Position numbers and translations under genes: made by a program. A stretch of DNA of 64,000 bases from Bacteroidota bacterium (GTDB lineage: Bacteria; Bacteroidota; Bacteroidia; Chitinophagales; Saprospiraceae), in the NCBI GenBank assembly GCA_020160935.1, contig JAIUPL010000004.1:227253-291252 (forward strand). The letters run 5' to 3'. The notes under the pieces were generated by a model that saw nothing but the letters and a program-made list of their open reading frames with translations, had not been told where the DNA came from and did no database searches. Below, one piece after another: positions 27,918 to 37,837 of this stretch (positions are counted from its first letter, which is position 1; each line of letters starts with the position of its first letter).

Positions 27918-28688
27918 ATGTCATTGTACGATTGGCTCACCCCTGCCGGCAACACCCGGCAGCAGCACGGAAAATTTACCGAACTGCGCTCGGAAATGAT
28001 CCTGAAAACCGTAGAACGCCTGGAAGTCCGCATCGGCGAGCGCTTTCCGGATTCGGGGTTATTAAAGGTGTGTATGGAATTCCGCACCCTGGCCCATGAC
28101 TCCAATACCCTGGCACAACGGCTCGGCCCGCCCATATGGCCGGTTCGGGTGTTTGCTTTTGCTGCGGCATTCCTGCTTGTAGGGCTTGTCATGTGGGCTT
28201 TGGGGCAGTTGGTGACACACTTTTCCCTGAATGCAGAAGGCATTTCTGATCTGGTGCAATCGGCAGAGTCGGCGATCAACGAACTGATTTTCCTGGGACT
28301 CGCCCTGTTTTTTCTGGTCGGACTCGAAACACGCCTGAAACGACACTCCGCTTTACGCGCCCTGCATAGGCTTCGCAGTATAGCGCACGTTGTGGATATG
28401 CACCAACTGACCAAAGACCCTGCCTATGTGCTGGGGCGGCTGGTGCAAACCAACGCCTCGCCTCATCGCACCCTTACCCGAAGTGAACTGACCCGCTACC
28501 TCGATTACTGCTCTGAAATGCTTGCATTGATTGCAAAAATTGCGGCTCTGTTTGCACAGAACATCGATGATCCCGTGGTACTGAATGCCGTCAACGACCT
28601 CGAACAATTGACACAGGGGCTTTCCGGAAAAATCTGGCAGAAAATCATGATCCTCGACCTGGCAGAACGCGACGACCGGCAACACTGA
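27918..28688 (+). CDS. membrane protein of unknown function
   Basis: 256 residues, not recognised. A soluble N-terminal part of about 70 residues is followed by two hydrophobic helices at about 76-98 (VRVFAFAAAFLLVGLVMWALG) and 117-137 (AINELIFLGLALFFLVGLE), separated by a loop of some 18 residues. A helical C-terminal domain rich in Leu, Arg and His (HSALRALHRLRSIAHVVDMHQL) follows. There is no signal peptide and no catalytic motif. The pattern suggests an inner-membrane protein with both large domains in the cytoplasm. It is downstream of a strong terminator, so it needs its own promoter or readthrough. Confidence 0.6.
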   Translation: MSLYDWLTPAGNTRQQHGKFTELRSEMILKTVERLEVRIGERFPDSGLLKVCMEFRTLAHDSNTLAQRLGPPIWPVRVFAFAAAFLLVGLVMWALGQLVTHFSLNAEGISDLVQSAESAINELIFLGLALFFLVGLETRLKRHSALRALHRLRSIAHVVDMHQLTKDPAYVLGRLVQTNASPHRTLTRSELTRYLDYCSEMLALIAKIAALFAQNIDDPVVLNAVNDLEQLTQGLSGKIWQKIMILDLAERDDRQH

Positions 28689-28894
28689 AATATGTTAAAA
28701 ACTGGCAAATGCGCCATTTTGTCGTTGCGATAGCGTTACTTCGCCTCCGCTCCAGTTGTCAGCAGCATTTCAAATGCTGAACAATTGAAAGCAAATTTTT
28801 ATGTGTTCATTTGATAAAAACAGCCATTAAATTGTAGTAATCAACACTTTTTTTGTTCAAAACGCTGCAAATTGTTGATTTTTGAGCAAAAAGT
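28689..28894. other. AT-rich intergenic stretch upstream of the M23 peptidase promoter
   Basis: No gene seen. It contains a small inverted repeat CAGCAT/ATGCTG around TTCAA at 28763-28779, without a T-run, so it is not a convincing terminator. Confidence 0.4.
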
Positions 28895-28925
28895 TTTGTT
28901 TACCCAGTATGCTTTGCTACTTTTG
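28895..28925 (+). promoter_or_regulatory. promoter TTTG-N19-TACTTTTG for the M23 peptidase
   Basis: TTTG (28895-28898) is followed after 19 bases by TACTTTTG (28918-28925), a full match to the Bacteroidota promoter. It implies a 5' leader of about 190 bases before the start codon at 29124; no riboswitch is recognised in that leader. Confidence 0.6.
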
Positions 28926-29123
28926 TGCGCTGCTCTCCTCTGTCTTTTCAAGGAGCAGTCAAGAGTCTCACAAACCATCGAGAATCACTTGGCGTACAAA
29001 CACCGGTAATTTTTCTGACGAAAGCAATCTAAAACCTTTTTCTTCAGAATACAGAGCCCGTCGGCAAGATTTGCAATTTGAGAGGTATTGCAATACATGA
29101 TTCGCTTGGTAAAGAATTAAAGT

Positions 29124-30107
29124 ATGGGCAGGAAAGAAAAGTTTGTTTACAACATTCACACGCTTACCTACGAAAAAGTCGTCGTTCCCATTAAGACGCG
29201 CATTTGGCAAGCCTTCGGTTTTTTCTCCGTTGTTCTTGTAACTTCTTTTGCATTATTGGCTTTGCTGTATTCGCTGTTCCCATCTCCTCGTGAGAAAGAA
29301 CTGATGCGCGAAATCGAGCAAATGGACTATAAATATGGCCAACTCAACGGCCAGGTCGATATGATGTCGAAAGTGCTGACCAATATTCAGCAGCGCGACG
29401 CCAATGTACACCGTGCCGTTTTCGGCATGGATCCTATCGACAATGACATCTGGATGGGTGGTGTCGGTGGCCATGAAGCCCACCCCGAACTGGCCGCCTT
29501 CAAATACGGCGCAGATGCCGTGGGTTCCACCCTAGAAAAAATTGATCTCCTTAGCCGTCAGTTGGCACTGCAAAGCAAATCGCTCGATACTATTCAGCAA
29601 TTGGCCAACAACCAGCAACATATGCTGGCTTCTCTTCCAAGCGTAAAACCTGTACGGGAAGACAAACTGCAAAAAAGCATTGGTACACTTTCCGGTTTCG
29701 GATACCGCATTCACCCTGTATATAAAGTGAAAAAATTCCATGCAGGCCTCGATTTCCCGGCCCGCGTAGGAACTGCCATTCAGGCTACTGGCGATGGCGT
29801 GGTGGTTGAAGCCGGCTGGCACAATGGCTACGGCAACTGCGTTAAAATCAGCCATGGATATGGCTATGAAACGCTATATGGCCACATGAACAGAATGACC
29901 GTACACCCGGGTGAAAAAGTGAAGAAAGGTCACAAGATCGGCGAAGTGGGCGATACAGGTTTGTCGACCGCCCCGCACTTGCACTATGAAGTGCATTTCA
30001 AAGGCAATCCGATCAATCCGATCAATTTCTGCCTGGACAACCTGACGCCACAAGAATACCAGAACATGGTAAACAGTGCCAACGTTGCCAACCAGTCGCT
30101 CGATTAA
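29124..30107 (+). CDS. M23 family (LytM-type) peptidoglycan endopeptidase
   Basis: 327-residue membrane-anchored murein peptidase. A cytoplasmic N-terminus (about 1-30) is followed by one transmembrane helix (about 31-51, FGFFSVVLVTSFALLALLYS) and a coiled-coil-like segment (about 58-170). The zinc metallopeptidase domain has His206 and Asp210 in HAGLD, and His285 and His287 in APHLHYEV. GDGVVVEAGWHNGYGN and LYGHM are standard for the fold. All metal ligands are present, so it is probably an active cell-wall hydrolase and not a LytM-like activator. It is expressed alone between a promoter and a terminator. Confidence 0.88.
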   Translation: MGRKEKFVYNIHTLTYEKVVVPIKTRIWQAFGFFSVVLVTSFALLALLYSLFPSPREKELMREIEQMDYKYGQLNGQVDMMSKVLTNIQQRDANVHRAVFGMDPIDNDIWMGGVGGHEAHPELAAFKYGADAVGSTLEKIDLLSRQLALQSKSLDTIQQLANNQQHMLASLPSVKPVREDKLQKSIGTLSGFGYRIHPVYKVKKFHAGLDFPARVGTAIQATGDGVVVEAGWHNGYGNCVKISHGYGYETLYGHMNRMTVHPGEKVKKGHKIGEVGDTGLSTAPHLHYEVHFKGNPINPINFCLDNLTPQEYQNMVNSANVANQSLD

Positions 30108-30190
30108 TTTTTGAATAATTCTACTGACAATACTACACACAAAATGGGCTAAAAGCCTTTCGTTTTCTTCGGAAACGATAAACAGCAGGA

Positions 30191-30220
30191 AAGAGGGTGC
30201 CATTCAGGCATCCTCTTTTT
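30191..30220 (+). terminator. rho-independent terminator after the M23 peptidase
   Basis: A 9-bp stem (GAGGGTGCC with GGCATCCTC, one G-T pair), loop ATTCA, then five T. It begins 85 bp after the stop codon. Confidence 0.8.
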
Positions 30221-30257
30221 ATTTGTAACGCATAACTCCGCACCGGTAAAATACCCG

Positions 30258-30265
30258 TACCTTTG
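30258..30265 (+). promoter_or_regulatory. candidate -7 element TACCTTTG upstream of the FKBP gene
   Basis: TACCTTTG lies 25 bp before the start codon. No TTG is found 17-23 bp further upstream, so only the -7 element is supported. Confidence 0.45.
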
Positions 30266-30290
30266 CGGCGAATTTTAAAAAATATCCGAA

Positions 30291-30797
30291 ATGGTTATCG
30301 AACCCAAGAAAGTGGTTTCTGTACACTATACTCTTACAGAAGGTACGGCCGACGGACAGTTGGTGGAATCTACCAACGGCGGTCAGCCTCTTGTTTTTAT
30401 CTTTGGTATCGGCAGTATGATCCCCGATTTTGAAGAAAACCTCAAAGGAATGAAAGCGGGCGACCAATTCGCCTTTGGTATTCCTGCTGCACAGGCATAC
30501 GGCGAATACGACGACACAGCACTCGTGGAAGTGCCCAAAAATATGTTCGAAATGGATGGTAAAATTCCAGACGGACTACTGGAAATCGGAAATATGCTTC
30601 CACTGACCGACCAGCAAGGGAATCACTTCCAGGGCATGGTAGCCTGGGTAGGCCTCGACAAGGTGAAAATCGATTTCAACCACCCGATGGCTGGCGTCGA
30701 TCTGTATTTCACAGGCCATGTAGAAAACGTGCGCGACGCTGACCCGACCGAACTGGAACACGGCCACGTGCACGGGGATGGCGGACATCATCACTGA
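30291..30797 (+). CDS. SlyD-like FKBP peptidyl-prolyl isomerase
   Basis: 168-residue cytosolic prolyl isomerase and chaperone of the SlyD type. The FKBP half-domains (VVSVHYTLTEG at about 8, GMKAGDQFAFGIPAAQAYGEYD near 54-75, VDLYFTGHVENVRDA at about 137) flank an insert-in-flap domain (about 76-130). The histidine-rich tail ELEHGHVHGDGGHHH could bind nickel or other metals. SlyD proteins assist folding and in some bacteria metal delivery to hydrogenases; no hydrogenase is seen here. The stop codon abuts repeat R5. Confidence 0.85.
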   Translation: MVIEPKKVVSVHYTLTEGTADGQLVESTNGGQPLVFIFGIGSMIPDFEENLKGMKAGDQFAFGIPAAQAYGEYDDTALVEVPKNMFEMDGKIPDGLLEIGNMLPLTDQQGNHFQGMVAWVGLDKVKIDFNHPMAGVDLYFTGHVENVRDADPTELEHGHVHGDGGHHH

Positions 30798-30905
30798 AAA
30801 AAGTCGACAGTCAACAGTCTTCAGTCAACAGTTCGTAGAATCCACGATTGTACACCCTACGGACTGTTGACTGAGGACTGTTGACTGAGGACTGTCGACT
30901 TTTTT
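30797..30905. repeat. AGTCNNN-heptad palindrome, copy R5
   Basis: Lies exactly between the convergent stop codons of the FKBP gene (TGA ending at 30797) and susD (stop at 30906-30904). The outer ends are six A and six T, so it could terminate transcription in both directions. The right arm has one heptad more than the left. Units are mainly AGTCGAC, AGTCAAC and AGTCCTC/AGTCTTC, and the core is short (CGTAG/CTACG with an 18-base loop). Confidence 0.95.
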
Positions 30906-32415
30906 AATAATTCGGGTTTTGTGCAATCAACTGCCCCGTCAGATCAATTTCGGTTTGCGGAATGGGCAGCAATTCATTTTTTCCGGCTACAAAATTGGTT
31001 TTACCAACTGCCTGCATTACCGATGCGGCACGGCCCCAGCGCAACAAATCAAACCAGCGGAGTTGCTCCATAGCCAGTTCAACGCGGCGCTCACGATAGA
31101 TTCGTTCGCGCAATTGCGCCTGATCGGTAATAGTTACATTTGGTAACAGACCCGGCAGCGGAACAGGACTGGAATCACGTGCGCGTTTGCGTACCTGATT
31201 GAGGTAGGTAAGCGCCTCGGCTTGTTTGTTATTTTCATTGAGGGCTTCGGCAGCCAGCAACAAGATGTCGGCATAACGCAGGATGCGAATATTGCCCGGA
31301 CCATTGTCCTGTAAGCCCGAGTGAGAAGGCACCCATGCTTTTTTGTTGTAGCGGGCATACAGAATCTGTGGGTTATCCTGCACCACGGTTCCATCGGGCA
31401 ATACATCTCCTTCATTGATGATGGTCGCTTTCCGACGCGGGTCGAGCGTATTTTCATATGCCGCTACGAGGTTGTCGGAAGGGCGATTGAAACCCCAGCC
31501 CAGATTGGGCGTGCCACGCACCCCTTGTACCATATTATAAGGAGAAGCGCCCGGGCCGGCTACTGCAGCCGGGTAAGCGGCGGCCTGAATTTCAAATAGG
31601 GATTCCTGCCCGTTTTCATACGCCTGTGTAAAAATATTGGCATAATTGGGCACCAGGCTGTACTGGTTGGACTGAATGATTTCCATGCAGTAGCGCTCGG
31701 CATTTGCATAGTCTTTTTTCAGCATATACAGTTTGGCCAGCAGCCCTTTGGCAGCACCTTTGGTAGCCCTGCCCAGGTCTTTGGATGCATATCCGTTTTT
31801 TTCAGGCAATGCAGTAATAGCCGCCAGCAAGTCGGCTTCTATCTGGGCATATACCGATTCGACCGGCTGTCTTTGCTGCGCATAGTACTCATCTTCATTC
31901 AAAGGCTCTGTGATGAGCGGAAGAGCGCCAAACCATTGTACCAGCAGCATGTAACTGTGCGCCCGGAGGAAGCGGCACTCCCCTACCAGGCGATCGCGCA
32001 GGGACGCATCCATATCCACATTCGGGATATTCTGTATGGCGAGGTTGGCCCGGGCAATAGCACGGTAATGTCCTCTCCAGATGGCGCTGAAGAAACTATT
32101 GGACGGCCCCGCAACAAAATCGTCGATTTCCTGAATAGGTGGTTGGTCATTGGGCACCGAACCTTTGTCGGCATCGTCGCTGATAATATCCGAGCAGGCA
32201 AGCAGGGCCAGCGCAGCGCAGTCGAAAGATCGATACTGGTTGTACACGGCGTTGGTAGCCTGTATAGCCTGTTCTTCATTTTGAAAAAAGGTATCGAAAG
32301 TGAGTTGGCCCAGCGGCTTCCGATCCAGAAATTCCTTTTTACAGCCATTGGCGAATACCAGCACGAGCAGCACTGGAAGGAATATTTTTTTATGTGCTAA
32401 AAAATTCGTTTTCAT
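30904..32415 (-). CDS. SusD/RagB family nutrient-binding lipoprotein
   Basis: 503-residue outer-membrane lipoprotein that caps the SusC barrel and binds glycans. The signal peptide ends in FANGC (Cys25), and KKEFLDRKPLGQLT is a typical mature N-terminus. The helical TPR-like core has RFLRAHSYMLLVQWFGALPLITEPL (about 146-170), diagnostic for the family. The C-terminal region has ILRYADILLLAAEALNE, then YRERRVELAMEQLRWFDLLRWG. It lies 45 bp downstream of susC and ends the PUL operon at palindrome R5. Substrate specificity is inferred from neighbours. Confidence 0.92.
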   Translation of the reverse strand: MKTNFLAHKKIFLPVLLVLVFANGCKKEFLDRKPLGQLTFDTFFQNEEQAIQATNAVYNQYRSFDCAALALLACSDIISDDADKGSVPNDQPPIQEIDDFVAGPSNSFFSAIWRGHYRAIARANLAIQNIPNVDMDASLRDRLVGECRFLRAHSYMLLVQWFGALPLITEPLNEDEYYAQQRQPVESVYAQIEADLLAAITALPEKNGYASKDLGRATKGAAKGLLAKLYMLKKDYANAERYCMEIIQSNQYSLVPNYANIFTQAYENGQESLFEIQAAAYPAAVAGPGASPYNMVQGVRGTPNLGWGFNRPSDNLVAAYENTLDPRRKATIINEGDVLPDGTVVQDNPQILYARYNKKAWVPSHSGLQDNGPGNIRILRYADILLLAAEALNENNKQAEALTYLNQVRKRARDSSPVPLPGLLPNVTITDQAQLRERIYRERRVELAMEQLRWFDLLRWGRAASVMQAVGKTNFVAGKNELLPIPQTEIDLTGQLIAQNPNY

Positions 32416-32460
32416 GTGAAAATGAACGTTTTAATTGAGTAAAATTTGAAAACAAGAGGG

Positions 32461-35400
32461 TCAGAAACTTACGTCTAAACCAAACAGAATAGTTTTGGCA
32501 AGCGGATAGGAGCCATTGTCGATACCCACTCTGTATACATTTTCACCGGCAAACTCAGGTGAATATCCGCTGTATGACTGCTTTGTCCACAAGTTGGTAC
32601 CGCTGGCATAGAAACGGGCGCGCGACACACCGATGCTATTAGTCCAGTCGCGTGGAATGGTATATCCCAACACCAGGGTACGCAGTCGCAGCAACGAACC
32701 GTCTTTGACCCAGTAGTCGGACATGCGGTAGTTGTGCCCACCATCCGTAATACGCGGTTTATCGTTGCTTGTGCCTTCGCCCGTCCAGCGGCCATCGTAG
32801 AAGAATTTTTCCCAGTTGTAAGTGCCATAACGGGCCATGGCTTTCGCATTGAGCACTTTATTGCCGCTGACACCGAAGAAATCGGCTGCGAAATCAAACC
32901 CAAAGGCTTCGATACCGAACGAGAATCCGTAGTTGATCTTCGGAATCGGGCTGCCAAGAGAGATGCGGTCGTCGGCAGTAATTTTTCCATCGGGCACGCC
33001 GGTCAGATTACCCAGTGAATCGCGGCCATTGAGGTCGGCATAACGGAAATCTCCTACCTGCTCCCCGCCCAGTTTGGGCAGACTGGCCAGTTCTTCCGCA
33101 TTTTGAAACACGCCAGCCACCTGATAGCCATAGAAAGCCCCGATATCCTGCCCCACTACCGTACGGGTAGCAAAATCACCTTGTGGCGTACTGCCTTCAA
33201 AAATTTCTTCCCGACCACGGCTGAGTGCCAGCACTTCATTGTCGACGGTAGAAAGAATGCCTGTGATATTATAGGTCACCTTGCCGCGTGTTTCTCGCCA
33301 GCCGAGGGTAAAGTCGAAACCGGTGTTGCGCACTTTGGCAGAGTTTACCACAGGGTTGCCGTCGGAACCAACATAATCCGGGATGGGCAATTCGGCCAAA
33401 ATATCGGAGGTGATGCGGTTGTACCAGTCAATTTCGGCAGTCAGGCGGCCTTTCAGTACGCCAATTTCCAGACCGACATCCGTTTGTTGGGCATTTTCCC
33501 AGCGCACATCCGGATTGGAGAGGCGGATCAGCGTAGCGCCCTGATTGAGGGCTTCATCGGGCCCGAAAATACCGTACAAACCACCCTGAATAGCCCCGAG
33601 TGAAGCATACAATTGTGTTTTATCATTGCCTACAACACCCCAGGAAGCGCGTAGTTTCAAGCGATCGATCAGGTGCTGGTGTCTCAAGAATGACTCTTCA
33701 CCAATGTTCCAGCCCAAGGCAACGGATGGGAAATAACCATAACGATTTTTTTCAGAGAAACGGGAAGAACCATCGACGCGCATGGAGGCCGTCAGCATGT
33801 ACCGATCCATCAAAGTGTAGTTGGCACGTGCGAGATAACTCACCATGGCCCACTGGCTGGCTTCGCCGGAATTCATCTGGGTGGTATCGTTGCCGTAATT
33901 GAGGTACAGAAGTTCGTCCTGTCCCGAACCGAACTGCGCCCGGCTGGCGTTGAATGCTTCGTCGCCAAATTCCTGCGAGGTGTAGCCCGCCAGAACATTC
34001 AGTCGGTGATTTTCCCATTCCTGGTTGTACGTCAGGGTGTTTTCCCAGAGCCATGTACGGCGCTGTACGGAACCTATGTTCAGGCGATCTTCGGCATTTC
34101 GCTGGGAAATGGATACTTCGAATTTGGGTTCGTAGTATTTTGTACCGATATAAGCCTGATCGATACCGAAATTACTGCGGAAAGTAAAGTGCTTGAACAG
34201 CGTAATGTCGGTATAAACGGTTCCGACCAGCCTGTTGGTTTTGGAATAGTTGCGGTCCTTGTAATACAAATCGGCTGCCGGGTTGCCAATAGCCGTCCCA
34301 AAAAATGTGGGGTCGGAAAATGCGCCGGTAGAATCGCGTTCGGCAAAAATCGGCGGCATGCGCAGGGCGGATGCAATTACTCCGGGCGGGTTCTGGCTGT
34401 TGACATGTGTAAAGTTGAGGTTGTGTCCCAATTTGACAAAGGGGTTCACCTTGTATTCATTGTTGACACGGAACGCAAAACGGTCGTATTGCGATGTTTC
34501 CAGGATACCCGTCTGGTCGAAATAGTTGGCCGATACATTGTACAGGAATTTGTCGTTGCCGCCACTGGCGCTGAGTTGAACGTTGGCCATGGGCGCATCC
34601 CGGAAAATTACATCCTGCCAGTCGGTACCAACGCCCAGGGCCGACGGATTGGCAAATACATCGGGCAACGGAAGTTCGTTGTACAATTGTGCATACTCGG
34701 CAGCATTGGCCATGGGGATTTTTTTGGCCAGGGCCTGTGTGCCGTAATAGGTGCTCAACTGAATAATGCCTTTTTCTCCGGATTTACCGCGCTTGGTGGT
34801 AATGATGATAACACCGTTGGCGCCCCGATTGCCGTAAATGGCCGTTGCAGAGGCATCTTTCAGCACTTCTACGGACTCTACGTCTTGCGGGTTCACAAAG
34901 GAAATATCGTCGAGCAGCATACCATCTACTACAAACAATGGGTTGGCATTGTTCAGGGTTCCAGTACCACGTACCCGAATGACTGCACCGGCGCCGGGTT
35001 GGCCGCTGGCGGGCGTGACGTACACCCCTGCAATTTTACCCTGCAAGGCCTGCTCGACGGAAGAAGTAGGAATCCGCTCAATTTCTTTTGACTTCACCGT
35101 GCCTACTGCGCCCGTGAGGTCGCTTTTTCGCTGAATACCATAACCCACTACTACCAGCTCCTGCAAAGTGGTTAAATCTTCACCCATGGTCAGGTTGACA
35201 ACCGAGCGGCCGCCAACCGGCACTTCCCGGGTAGCATAGCCGGTGTAGGAAAATACAAGTATTGCGTCGGCTTTGCTGACGGAAATCGTGTAGTTGCCCT
35301 CATAATCGGTTACAGCGCCTGCAGCGCCGCCTTTTTCACGAATGGTTACACCGATCAAGGGGGATTTGTCGAGGGTGTCGGAGACTTGCCCCTTGACGGT

Positions 35401-35481
35401 CACCTGGGCGCCTGCCCATTCTGCCAGCAACAGCACCGGCAGAAGCAGCCATAGTCTTTTGTATACAAGCATTTTTTTCAT
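32461..35481 (-). CDS. SusC/RagA TonB-dependent outer-membrane transporter
   Basis: 1006-residue SusC-type importer. After a signal peptide (ending EWAGA) comes a carboxypeptidase-D-like N-terminal domain (about 28-110, VKGQVSDTLDKSPLIGVTI). The plug (about 110-230) has LQELVVVGYGIQRKSDLTGAV and VIRVRGTGTLNNANPLFVVDG; the 22-strand barrel ends in LFGLDVSF. With SusD it forms the lidded importer for oligosaccharides, driven by TonB-ExbBD encoded elsewhere. Order within the operon is unusual: the glycosidases precede susC and susD. Confidence 0.93.
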   Translation of the reverse strand: MKKMLVYKRLWLLLPVLLLAEWAGAQVTVKGQVSDTLDKSPLIGVTIREKGGAAGAVTDYEGNYTISVSKADAILVFSYTGYATREVPVGGRSVVNLTMGEDLTTLQELVVVGYGIQRKSDLTGAVGTVKSKEIERIPTSSVEQALQGKIAGVYVTPASGQPGAGAVIRVRGTGTLNNANPLFVVDGMLLDDISFVNPQDVESVEVLKDASATAIYGNRGANGVIIITTKRGKSGEKGIIQLSTYYGTQALAKKIPMANAAEYAQLYNELPLPDVFANPSALGVGTDWQDVIFRDAPMANVQLSASGGNDKFLYNVSANYFDQTGILETSQYDRFAFRVNNEYKVNPFVKLGHNLNFTHVNSQNPPGVIASALRMPPIFAERDSTGAFSDPTFFGTAIGNPAADLYYKDRNYSKTNRLVGTVYTDITLFKHFTFRSNFGIDQAYIGTKYYEPKFEVSISQRNAEDRLNIGSVQRRTWLWENTLTYNQEWENHRLNVLAGYTSQEFGDEAFNASRAQFGSGQDELLYLNYGNDTTQMNSGEASQWAMVSYLARANYTLMDRYMLTASMRVDGSSRFSEKNRYGYFPSVALGWNIGEESFLRHQHLIDRLKLRASWGVVGNDKTQLYASLGAIQGGLYGIFGPDEALNQGATLIRLSNPDVRWENAQQTDVGLEIGVLKGRLTAEIDWYNRITSDILAELPIPDYVGSDGNPVVNSAKVRNTGFDFTLGWRETRGKVTYNITGILSTVDNEVLALSRGREEIFEGSTPQGDFATRTVVGQDIGAFYGYQVAGVFQNAEELASLPKLGGEQVGDFRYADLNGRDSLGNLTGVPDGKITADDRISLGSPIPKINYGFSFGIEAFGFDFAADFFGVSGNKVLNAKAMARYGTYNWEKFFYDGRWTGEGTSNDKPRITDGGHNYRMSDYWVKDGSLLRLRTLVLGYTIPRDWTNSIGVSRARFYASGTNLWTKQSYSGYSPEFAGENVYRVGIDNGSYPLAKTILFGLDVSF

Positions 35482-35554
35482 GGTAACTTACATTGAATGG
35501 TTTTGTATTGTCAGGAGAAAGATTAAATCGTGATTCGTAAAGTAGCAGGTACAT

Positions 35555-37786
35555 TTATTTTTCCAGTCGTACCCGCACTGTTTTTACATCCTGCGAACTA
35601 CCGCCCACCATCAAATCGTATTCGCCGGGTTCGGTCCCGAATGTCATATTTCGGCGGTAAAAACCCAGGTCTTCTGATTTCAGCGTGAACGTGAGCGTTT
35701 TGGACTCGCCGGGTTGCAGCATGACTTTCTGAAAACCTTTCAGTTCGCGCACGGGGCGTGTCACCGAGCCTACCAAATCGCGTACGTACAATTGTGCTAC
35801 CTCTTCGCCGGCTACTTTTCCGCTATTGGTAACCGTTACCTGTACGGTCACAGGAGATTTGGCAAAGCGTTTGGAAGCATCATTGGCAGCGTAAGTCACA
35901 GTAGCAGTAGGCTGGCTATAGGAAAACGTGGTGTAACTCAGGCCAAAACCAAAAGGATACAGCGGCGCATTCACCTCGTCGATATAGCGGCTGGTCCATT
36001 TTGAATCCGGGTTATAGGGACGACCTGTATTTCTTTCATTGTAAAAAACAGGCACCTGCCCTACTGAACGCGGGAAACTCATGGGCAGTCGGCCCGCCGG
36101 GTTGTATGTCCCCGACAATACATCGGCGATGGCATTGCCGGCTTCGGTACCCAGCCACCAGGTTTCGAGGATGGCCGTGGCGTTTTGTGCAATTTGGGGA
36201 ATGGCCAGTGGGCGGCCGTTCATCAGAACTACCACGACGGGCTTACCTGTTTTGCAGAGTTCCAGAATCAGTTCTTCCTGTACGCCAGGCAGTGTGATCT
36301 CGGTGCGGGAGGCGGCTTCCCCGCTCATCATAGCCTTTTCACCTACCACTGCCACTACCACGTCGGCATTGCGGGCGGCAGCCAGTGCTGCCTCGAAGCC
36401 GGATTTGTCGGTTCCTTCTATGTCGCAACCTTTTACCTGGGTTACGTTCCAGCCTTGCAGTCCGCCGGCTACGGTTATACAGTCGTCGGCATTGCCAGCG
36501 CCGTTCCAGTTGCCGATGAGTTCGCTTTTGTTGTCGGCCAGCGGCCCGATTAGGGCAATTTTCTGGTTGCGTTGTAGCGGCAGTGCATTTTTATCGTTTT
36601 TCAGCAGCACGATGGATTTGCGCGACACATCGCGGGCGGCCTTGCGGTGATCGGCGCTGAGCAGTGTGGCTTTCTGGCGCTCCTCGTTGCAGAACTTGTA
36701 CGGGTCATCGAACAAGCCGAGTTCGAATTTCAGGCGCAGTACCCGGCGGGCTGCCTCATCGATCTGTTTTTGCAGCACTTTGCCCTGCTTCAGCGATTGT
36801 TTGAGAAAGCGCTGGTAAATAGAGCCCTGCATGTCCATGTCCACCCCTGCGTTGAGGGAAAGTTCGCCGGCCTCTTTTTCATCGGCAATCACACCGTGGT
36901 TCACCATTTCATTCATGCTGGTGTAGTCGGTTACGACAAAACCTTTGAAGCCCCATTCGTTGCGCAAAATATTGGTCAGCAGGTATTTATTGCCCGTAGC
37001 CGGCACGCCATCATACTCATTGAAAGAGGTCATCACAGTGGCTGCACCCGCTTGTACGGCAGCCTTGTACGGCGGAAGGTAGTATTCGCGGAAAAAACGT
37101 TCGCTCATGTCTACGGTATTGTAGTCGCGGCCGGCAGTAGCAGCCCCATAGGCAGCATAGTGTTTTACGCAAGCCAGTACGGCATCCGTATTGCCCAATT
37201 TTTTGCCTTGAAATCCATGTACACGCGCTTCTGCGATGCGGCATCCCAGCCAGGTGTCCTCACCAGCACCTTCCATGACACGACCCCAGCGCGGGTCGCG
37301 GGTAATGTCGACCATCGGAGCAAAAGTCCAGTTCAACCCTGCTGACGCGGCTTCTGCAGCAGCAATATGCGCCGACAGTTCGATGGCTTCCAGGTCCCAG
37401 CAGGCGGCTTCGCCCAGGGGAATGGGAAAAATGGTTTTATACCCGTGTATCACGTCGAAACCAAAGAGCAGGGGAATTTTCAGGCGCGTTTCTTCCACGG
37501 CTACCCGTTGTAGTTCACGCACGAATCCTACCGTGTGGCTGTTGAACAGGTTGCCACAGGCGCCACTGCGAATATCGTTCTTGTATCCTTCGCGGATGGT
37601 AGGCCCGGTACTGCCCCAGTCGGTGGTGTACAGGGTAAGTTGGCCTATTTTTTCATCGAGGGTCATTTTTGCCAGCAGCGCATTTACTTTGGCATCTATG
37701 CCTGGCGATGGTTTGTAGGGTTGGGCGTTCAGTGATCCCAAAAGAAACATCTGAAACAGCAGAAACAGGTATGTCAATTTTTTCAT
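35555..37786 (-). CDS. bglX: GH3 beta-glucosidase (BglX-type)
   Basis: 743-residue glycoside hydrolase family 3 enzyme with signal peptide (MKKLTYLFLLFQMFLLGSLNA) and no T9SS domain, so probably periplasmic. The (beta/alpha)8 domain carries FAPMVDITRDPRWGRVMEG, then VKHYAAYG and the nucleophile Asp287 in GFVVTDYTSM. The second alpha/beta domain (about 380-600) has SRTEITLPGVQEELI and ends in a fibronectin-III-like domain (about 660-735, VTNSGKVAGEEVAQLYVRD). Members remove terminal glucose from beta-glucosides; some GH3 enzymes act on sophoro-oligosaccharides. It lies 73 bp before susC, in the same operon. Confidence 0.9.
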   Translation of the reverse strand: MKKLTYLFLLFQMFLLGSLNAQPYKPSPGIDAKVNALLAKMTLDEKIGQLTLYTTDWGSTGPTIREGYKNDIRSGACGNLFNSHTVGFVRELQRVAVEETRLKIPLLFGFDVIHGYKTIFPIPLGEAACWDLEAIELSAHIAAAEAASAGLNWTFAPMVDITRDPRWGRVMEGAGEDTWLGCRIAEARVHGFQGKKLGNTDAVLACVKHYAAYGAATAGRDYNTVDMSERFFREYYLPPYKAAVQAGAATVMTSFNEYDGVPATGNKYLLTNILRNEWGFKGFVVTDYTSMNEMVNHGVIADEKEAGELSLNAGVDMDMQGSIYQRFLKQSLKQGKVLQKQIDEAARRVLRLKFELGLFDDPYKFCNEERQKATLLSADHRKAARDVSRKSIVLLKNDKNALPLQRNQKIALIGPLADNKSELIGNWNGAGNADDCITVAGGLQGWNVTQVKGCDIEGTDKSGFEAALAAARNADVVVAVVGEKAMMSGEAASRTEITLPGVQEELILELCKTGKPVVVVLMNGRPLAIPQIAQNATAILETWWLGTEAGNAIADVLSGTYNPAGRLPMSFPRSVGQVPVFYNERNTGRPYNPDSKWTSRYIDEVNAPLYPFGFGLSYTTFSYSQPTATVTYAANDASKRFAKSPVTVQVTVTNSGKVAGEEVAQLYVRDLVGSVTRPVRELKGFQKVMLQPGESKTLTFTLKSEDLGFYRRNMTFGTEPGEYDLMVGGSSQDVKTVRVRLEK

Positions 37787-37837
37787 GGTCGGTATATTGA
37801 AATGGGAGGCTGCACCGTACGGTTCAGCCCCGAATGT

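Noticed and set aside
34006..35091. Rightward ORF of 361 residues
   Set aside because: It is antisense to susC, whose own sequence is plainly conserved.
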